Below are positions 21,926 to 25,224 of a stretch of DNA of 25,224 nt, one piece after another. The stretch's first letter is position 1; the number at the start of each line of letters is the position of its first letter. Source of the DNA: an uncultured Oscillospiraceae bacterium. Lineage in GTDB: Bacteria > Bacillota > Clostridia > Oscillospirales > Oscillospiraceae. The notes beneath the pieces are model-generated. The model was not told the origin of the DNA, did not search any database, and worked only from the letters and a program-made list of their open reading frames with translations. A program made the position numbers and the translations under genes. The stretch lies in NCBI GenBank assembly GCA_900756495.1, contig CAAEKI010000260.1, positions 1 through 25,224 of the forward strand, read 5' to 3'.

Positions 21926-22918
21926 ATGTCTATTCTTGTCACCGGCGGCGCGGGATATATTGGCTCCCACTGCGTGGCCGCCCTGCTGGAGCGGGGAGAG
22001 GACGTCGTCATCGCCGACAATCTCTCCAAGGGCCACCGGGCGTCTCTCAAGGGCGGCCGTCTCTACGTCGGCGACGTGGGGGACCGTGCATTTCTGGATT
22101 CCATTTTTGCGCATGAATCCATTGAGGCTGTCATCCACTTCGCCGCTTTTTCCCTGGTGGGGGAGAGCATGACTGTTCCCGAGCAGTATTTCCGCAACAA
22201 TGTCACCGCCGGGCTGTCCCTCATTGAGGCCATGGTCGCCCACCACGTCCCCTATCTGGTCTTCTCCTCCACCGCCGCAACCTTTGGAGAGCCTGAGCAC
22301 ATTCCCATTGTGGAGACCGACCGGCAGCTCCCTACCAATCCTTACGGTGAGAGTAAGCTCATTGTGGAGCATATGCTCAAATGGTGCGGTCAGGCTCACG
22401 GGCTCAAGTACTGTGCCCTGCGGTATTTTAACGTGGCGGGCGCCTGGCACGACGGTTCCATCGGCGAGGACCACCGGCCGGAGACCCATCTGATCCCTGT
22501 CATCCTGCAGGTGGCTCAGGGCAAGCGCGAGAGGCTGTCCCTGTTTGGGACGGACTACCCGACCCGGGACGGCACCTGTGTCCGGGACTATATCCATGTC
22601 GAGGATCTGATCGACGCCCATTTCCTCGCCCTGGACTACCTGAAGGCAGGCAGCCCCTCCTCCGCATTTAATCTAGGCAACGGGCAGGGCTTCTCCAACC
22701 GCGAGATCATTGAGGCGGCCCGAAGGGTCACCGGCCATCCCATTCCTGTGGAGGAAGCGCCCCGCCGTCCCGGCGATCCCGCCACCCTTATCGCCTCCAG
22801 CCGGAAGGCTATGGAGGTTCTGGGCTGGAGGCCGCGCTACACCCATGTGGAGGATATCATCGCCTCTGCCTGGGCATGGCACTCCGCCCACCCCGACGGC
22901 TACGGAAGGGACGCATAG
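21926..22918 (+). CDS. galE: UDP-glucose 4-epimerase
   Basis: This 330-residue short-chain dehydrogenase-type epimerase interconverts UDP-glucose and UDP-galactose. It has the NAD-binding TGGAGYIGSH at residues 6-15, DNLSKGH, the catalytic FSSTAATFG and YGESK (Tyr and Lys), then LRYFNVAGA and DGTCVRDYIHVEDL. Length and motifs are complete. The GGAGG site and spacer before the ATG are identical to those of argG over 18 bases. Cotranscription with the esterase could reflect glycolipid or polysaccharide modification, but that is inference; galE often sits in mixed operons. Confidence 0.95.
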   Translation: MSILVTGGAGYIGSHCVAALLERGEDVVIADNLSKGHRASLKGGRLYVGDVGDRAFLDSIFAHESIEAVIHFAAFSLVGESMTVPEQYFRNNVTAGLSLIEAMVAHHVPYLVFSSTAATFGEPEHIPIVETDRQLPTNPYGESKLIVEHMLKWCGQAHGLKYCALRYFNVAGAWHDGSIGEDHRPETHLIPVILQVAQGKRERLSLFGTDYPTRDGTCVRDYIHVEDLIDAHFLALDYLKAGSPSSAFNLGNGQGFSNREIIEAARRVTGHPIPVEEAPRRPGDPATLIASSRKAMEVLGWRPRYTHVEDIIASAWAWHSAHPDGYGRDA

Positions 22919-22926
22919 AAGCATAC

Positions 22927-22974
22927 ATGAGACCGGAGCATCCGCACCCCAGGGGCAGGATACTCCGGTCTCAT
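22927..22974 (+). terminator. hairpin after galE
   Basis: A perfect 12-bp stem (ATGAGACCGGAG with CTCCGGTCTCAT) encloses a 24-base loop that contains CCCCAGGGG. The tract after it (CTTCCC) is poor in T, so termination may be incomplete. Confidence 0.5.
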
Positions 22975-23169
22975 CTTCCCTCAGGCAAACGCATATCCGT
23001 TTCGCCCGCCGTTTTCGGCCGTATACGCCGTATACGTATAGAGGACTTTGTCCGGGCCATGAAGGGGCGGCCCCCTGGTCCGTGTCATATTTTGTACTCA
23101 CCTTTTCCTTGATTTGTCCGCAAAGTACAAAACTTACCAGGACTTCTCCCCTGCTTCTTCCGCTCCTTC

Positions 23170-23198
23170 TTGATTCTCTGCTCTGAATCAGGTATGAT
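23170..23198 (+). promoter_or_regulatory. promoter of the alcohol dehydrogenase
   Basis: TTGATT (23170-23175), a 17-base spacer and TATGAT (23193-23198) lie about 40 bases before the ATG. Confidence 0.7.
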
Positions 23199-23238
23199 AC
23201 CTTTATTCCGGACTTTAGAATGAAAGGGAGCTCTTGAA

Positions 23239-24417
23239 ATGAATCTCTATGAATACAATACCCCTACAAAAGTCCTCTTTGGCCGGGGCAGCGAGCAGGA
23301 GGCCGGCCGCATGATCAGGGCATTCGGCGGCGCCAAGGCACTGGTCCACTACGGCGGCGGCAGTGCGATGCGCTCCGGCCTTCTGGAGCGGGTATGCGCC
23401 TCACTGTCCGAAGCCGGCGTGGATTATGTCACACTGGGCGGTGTTGTGCCCAATCCCCGGCTCTCCAAAGTGCGTGAGGGGATTGCACTGGGCAGGGCTG
23501 AAGGCGTGGATTTTCTCCTGGCCGTGGGGGGCGGCAGCGTCCTCGATTCCGCCAAGGCTATCGCCTATGGCCTTGCCAACGAGGGGGATGTGTGGGATTT
23601 TTACAGCCGGAAGCGCGTCCCTTCCGCCTGTCTGCCAGTGGGGACCGTGCTCACGCTGGCCGCTACCGGCAGCGAGATGAGCAATTCCTCCGTCATCACC
23701 AACGAGGAGGGCTGGCTCAAACGGGGCTGCAACAACGACCTGTGCCGCTGCAGGTTTGCCCTGCTGAATCCGGAGCTCACCGCCACCCTCCCCCCTTACC
23801 AGACCGCCTGCGGCTGCACCGATATTCTGATGCATACCCTGGAGCGCTACTTCTACCGCGACGGCGGCATGGAGATCACTGCCAGTATGGCGGAGGCCCT
23901 GATGCGCACCGTCATCGTCAATGCCGGCATTCTCATGCAGGAGCCCGGCAGCTACGAAGCCCGTGCCGAGGTCATGTGGGCGGGAAGTCTGTCCCACAAC
24001 GGCCTCACTGGCTTTGGAACTGACGGCGGGGATTGGGCCTGCCACCAGCTGGAGCACGAGCTGAGCGGCATGTTCGACGTGGCGCACGGCGCTGGGCTCG
24101 CCGCCGTCTGGGGCAGCTGGGCCCGTTACGTATACCAGGAGGCCCCCGCCCGCTTTGCCCGCCTTGCCCAGATGGTACTGGGCCTGCCCAGCTTCGGGGA
24201 CGACAAGAAAACCGCCCTGGTCGGCATCGCCGCCATGGAGGACTTTTTCCGATCCATCGGGATGCCCACCAGCATCGGCGAGCTGGGGCTGACACTCACC
24301 GACGATCAGATTGAGACGCTGTCTGAAACATGCTCCTTCCACCAGACCCGGACTATCGGCGCCATAAAAAAACTCGGCAAGGAGGACATTGCCGCCATCT
24401 ACCGTGCGGCCAGATAG
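23239..24417 (+). CDS. iron-containing alcohol dehydrogenase (butanol dehydrogenase-like)
   Basis: This 392-residue group III dehydrogenase reduces aldehydes to alcohols with NAD(P)H. It begins EYNTPTKVLFGRGSE, and has the cofactor motif GGGSVLDSAKAIAYG near residue 96. The metal site is spread over GCTDILMHTLERYF and HQLEHELSGMFDVAHGAGLA. The N-terminus and these motifs suit the BdhA/YqhD subgroup, linked to fermentation and aldehyde detoxification. The start is set by AAAGGGAG eight bases upstream. It is monocistronic with a clear promoter and strong terminator. The physiological substrate is not readable. Confidence 0.92.
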   Translation: MNLYEYNTPTKVLFGRGSEQEAGRMIRAFGGAKALVHYGGGSAMRSGLLERVCASLSEAGVDYVTLGGVVPNPRLSKVREGIALGRAEGVDFLLAVGGGSVLDSAKAIAYGLANEGDVWDFYSRKRVPSACLPVGTVLTLAATGSEMSNSSVITNEEGWLKRGCNNDLCRCRFALLNPELTATLPPYQTACGCTDILMHTLERYFYRDGGMEITASMAEALMRTVIVNAGILMQEPGSYEARAEVMWAGSLSHNGLTGFGTDGGDWACHQLEHELSGMFDVAHGAGLAAVWGSWARYVYQEAPARFARLAQMVLGLPSFGDDKKTALVGIAAMEDFFRSIGMPTSIGELGLTLTDDQIETLSETCSFHQTRTIGAIKKLGKEDIAAIYRAAR

Positions 24418-24443
24418 CTGCCGCGTCCTCTGCGGCAGTCTGA

Positions 24444-24481
24444 GGGCGCATACCGCATGTGCTGCGGTATGCGCCCTTTTT
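24444..24481 (+). terminator. alcohol dehydrogenase terminator
   Basis: A perfect 14-bp stem (GGGCGCATACCGCA with TGCGGTATGCGCCC), a TGTGC loop and TTTTT. A smaller CTGCCGC/GCGGCAG stem precedes it at the stop codon. Confidence 0.92.
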
Positions 24482-24538
24482 CCTTTTGTCCCGGCGCCGC
24501 AGCTCCTTCTCCGCTTTTTTATCTTCCTTATCATCCGA

Positions 24539-24567
24539 TGAAAGATTTTGCCCGTCTCATTCGTATT
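24539..24567 (+). promoter_or_regulatory. ECF-type promoter before the sigma factor gene
   Basis: TGAAAG (24539-24544), a 17-base spacer and CGTATT (24562-24567) resemble the TGAAAC / CGTA elements of Bacillus ECF sigma factors, about 37 bases before the start. No sigma-A promoter is obvious in this stretch. Confidence 0.45.
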
Positions 24568-24603
24568 CCAGGTGAAAGCGCTTTGACACCAAGAGGAAGG
24601 GAT

Positions 24604-25101
24604 GTGAGCCCTATGCAAACCCCGCTGGACCGTTCGGAGGCCGAACGGCTGGTACACACCTATTCAGACCTGATCCTGCGGCTGAGCTATACCTACCTGA
24701 AAAGCACCTACGACGCCCAGGATATCTGCCAAACCATCTTTCTCAAGCTGCTTCAAAAGCCCCGGCGCTTTGACTCTGAGGAACACGAGCGCGCTTGGAT
24801 TATTCGGGCGGCTGTCAACCTCTGCAAGGACCATTTGAAAAGCCATTGGAGGCAGACCACCGTAAATTTGGATGCGGCTGGCGCCGTCCCCGCACCTGAG
24901 GCCGGGGACGGGAGCCTTTTAGCCGCCGTCAATCTGCTGCCTCCCAAGTACCGCGCCGTCATTTATCTCTACTATTACGAGGGCTATGAGGCCAGGGAAA
25001 TTGCGGATCTCCTTGGCGAAAAGCCCGCCACAATATCCACACGGCTCAATCGGGGCCGCCATCAGCTCCGCACACTTTTGGAAAGCGAGGGATTGGTATG
25101 A
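24604..25101 (+). CDS. ECF-subfamily RNA polymerase sigma factor
   Basis: This 165-residue sigma-70 family protein has region 2 (RLVHTYSDLILRLSYTYLKS, then YDAQDICQTIFLKLL) and region 4 (LPPKYRAVIYLYYYEGYEAR, then EIADLLGEKPATISTRLNRGRHQLR), joined by a short linker without region 3, which marks the ECF group. I prefer the GTG at 24604, seven bases after GAGG; an ATG at 24613 gives three fewer residues but poorer spacing. The open frame extends upstream to 24457 but that part is terminator DNA. The stop overlaps the next ATG (ATGA), the usual arrangement for a cotranscribed anti-sigma factor. Confidence 0.92.
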   Translation: MSPMQTPLDRSEAERLVHTYSDLILRLSYTYLKSTYDAQDICQTIFLKLLQKPRRFDSEEHERAWIIRAAVNLCKDHLKSHWRQTTVNLDAAGAVPAPEAGDGSLLAAVNLLPPKYRAVIYLYYYEGYEAREIADLLGEKPATISTRLNRGRHQLRTLLESEGLV

Positions 25102-25202
25102 ATCACTATCACAACTCTATGGAACAAAACAAGTTCTTCCAGATCGAACCTGTTGTCATTTCTATTGCTTTTGTTCTCTTTTCTCTCTCCATTCCCCTGT
25201 AA
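25098..25202 (+). pseudogene. truncated ORF in the anti-sigma position
   Basis: The ATG overlaps the sigma stop. The first residues MNHYHNSMEQ resemble the start of anti-sigma proteins paired with such sigma factors. After that the frame gives NKFFQIEPVVISIAFVLF and a few more residues and stops after 34 codons. From about 25125 the DNA becomes T-rich and low in G+C, unlike its surroundings. A gene cut by an insertion or rearrangement is likely. A genuine 34-residue membrane peptide is the alternative. The window ends 22 bases later. Confidence 0.45.
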
Positions 25203-25224
25203 AAGCCTTTCTATCCACAGAATC

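Larger units (their letters stand above)
22919..23238. other. intergenic region galE to alcohol dehydrogenase
   Basis: About 320 bases without a gene. It holds the galE hairpin (22927-22974), a short palindrome CGTATAC-GCC-GTATACG (23020-23036), a wider inverted repeat TTTTGTACT / AGTACAAAA (23090-23098 and 23124-23132), and the dehydrogenase promoter. Confidence 0.7.

Noticed and set aside
24457..24603. 49-codon N-terminal extension of the ECF sigma factor
   Set aside because: It would be translated from within the alcohol dehydrogenase terminator hairpin and has no ribosome site.
25125..25224. Insertion sequence end at the right edge
   Set aside because: Composition shifts, but no inverted repeat, target duplication or transposase is visible in the 100 bases available.

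Overview
The window (25,224 bases, roughly 60% G+C) looks like chromosome of a high-GC gut Clostridia bacterium, probably Oscillospiraceae (Flavonifractor / Pseudoflavonifractor / Intestinimonas-like). Reasons: strong AGGAGG-type ribosome binding sites, sigma-A promoters of TTGACA-N17-TATAAT type, a Gram-positive type LexA box, a type 2 argC, and small DUF6774-like phage proteins typical of this group. The genus call is inference from protein style only. I see no rRNA, tRNA, CRISPR array or intact insertion sequence.

Layout. (1) 1-1700 is a decayed strip: an aldo/keto reductase interrupted by an in-frame TAG, a DUF6774-like small protein, a probably frameshifted small phage ORF, a two-helix membrane protein on the other strand, and a 68-codon chimera of a phage tape-measure N-terminus with a DUF6774-like C-terminus. 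The last two codons of that chimera overlap the promoter of the next operon. (2) 1718-4784 is ppx-ppk, polyphosphate degradation and synthesis, ended by a strong terminator that faces the terminator of a patatin-like lipase (5094-5957). (3) 6145-8204 is a two-gene DNA repair/modification operon: a radical SAM protein with a helix-hairpin-helix tail and its DUF4130 partner. Two LexA-like SOS boxes lie on its promoter. (4) 8257-16365, minus strand, is a complete arginine pathway in transcription order argG-argH-argC-argJ-argB-argD-argF. It is preceded by a perfect 34-base palindrome that can be read as a terminator, an ArgR site, or both. (5) 16561-19386, minus strand, holds an Lgt-like protein with an unusual cysteine-rich signature, three paralogous small membrane proteins, and a zinc-ribbon membrane protein. 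(6) 19398-22918 is a divergent module: a condensation-type acyltransferase (leading into the zinc-ribbon gene) on one side, and an HSL-family esterase plus galE on the other. (7) 23239-24417 is an iron-type alcohol dehydrogenase with its own promoter and a strong terminator. (8) 24604 to the end is an ECF sigma factor with an ECF-style promoter, followed by an overlapping ORF that starts like an anti-sigma gene but runs into AT-rich DNA and stops after 34 codons.

The most interesting points are the SOS-type control of the radical SAM/DUF4130 operon, the acyltransferase / zinc-ribbon membrane protein / esterase module, the prophage fossil that now supplies the ppx-ppk promoter, the dual-reading palindrome at argG, and the apparently broken anti-sigma partner at the right edge.
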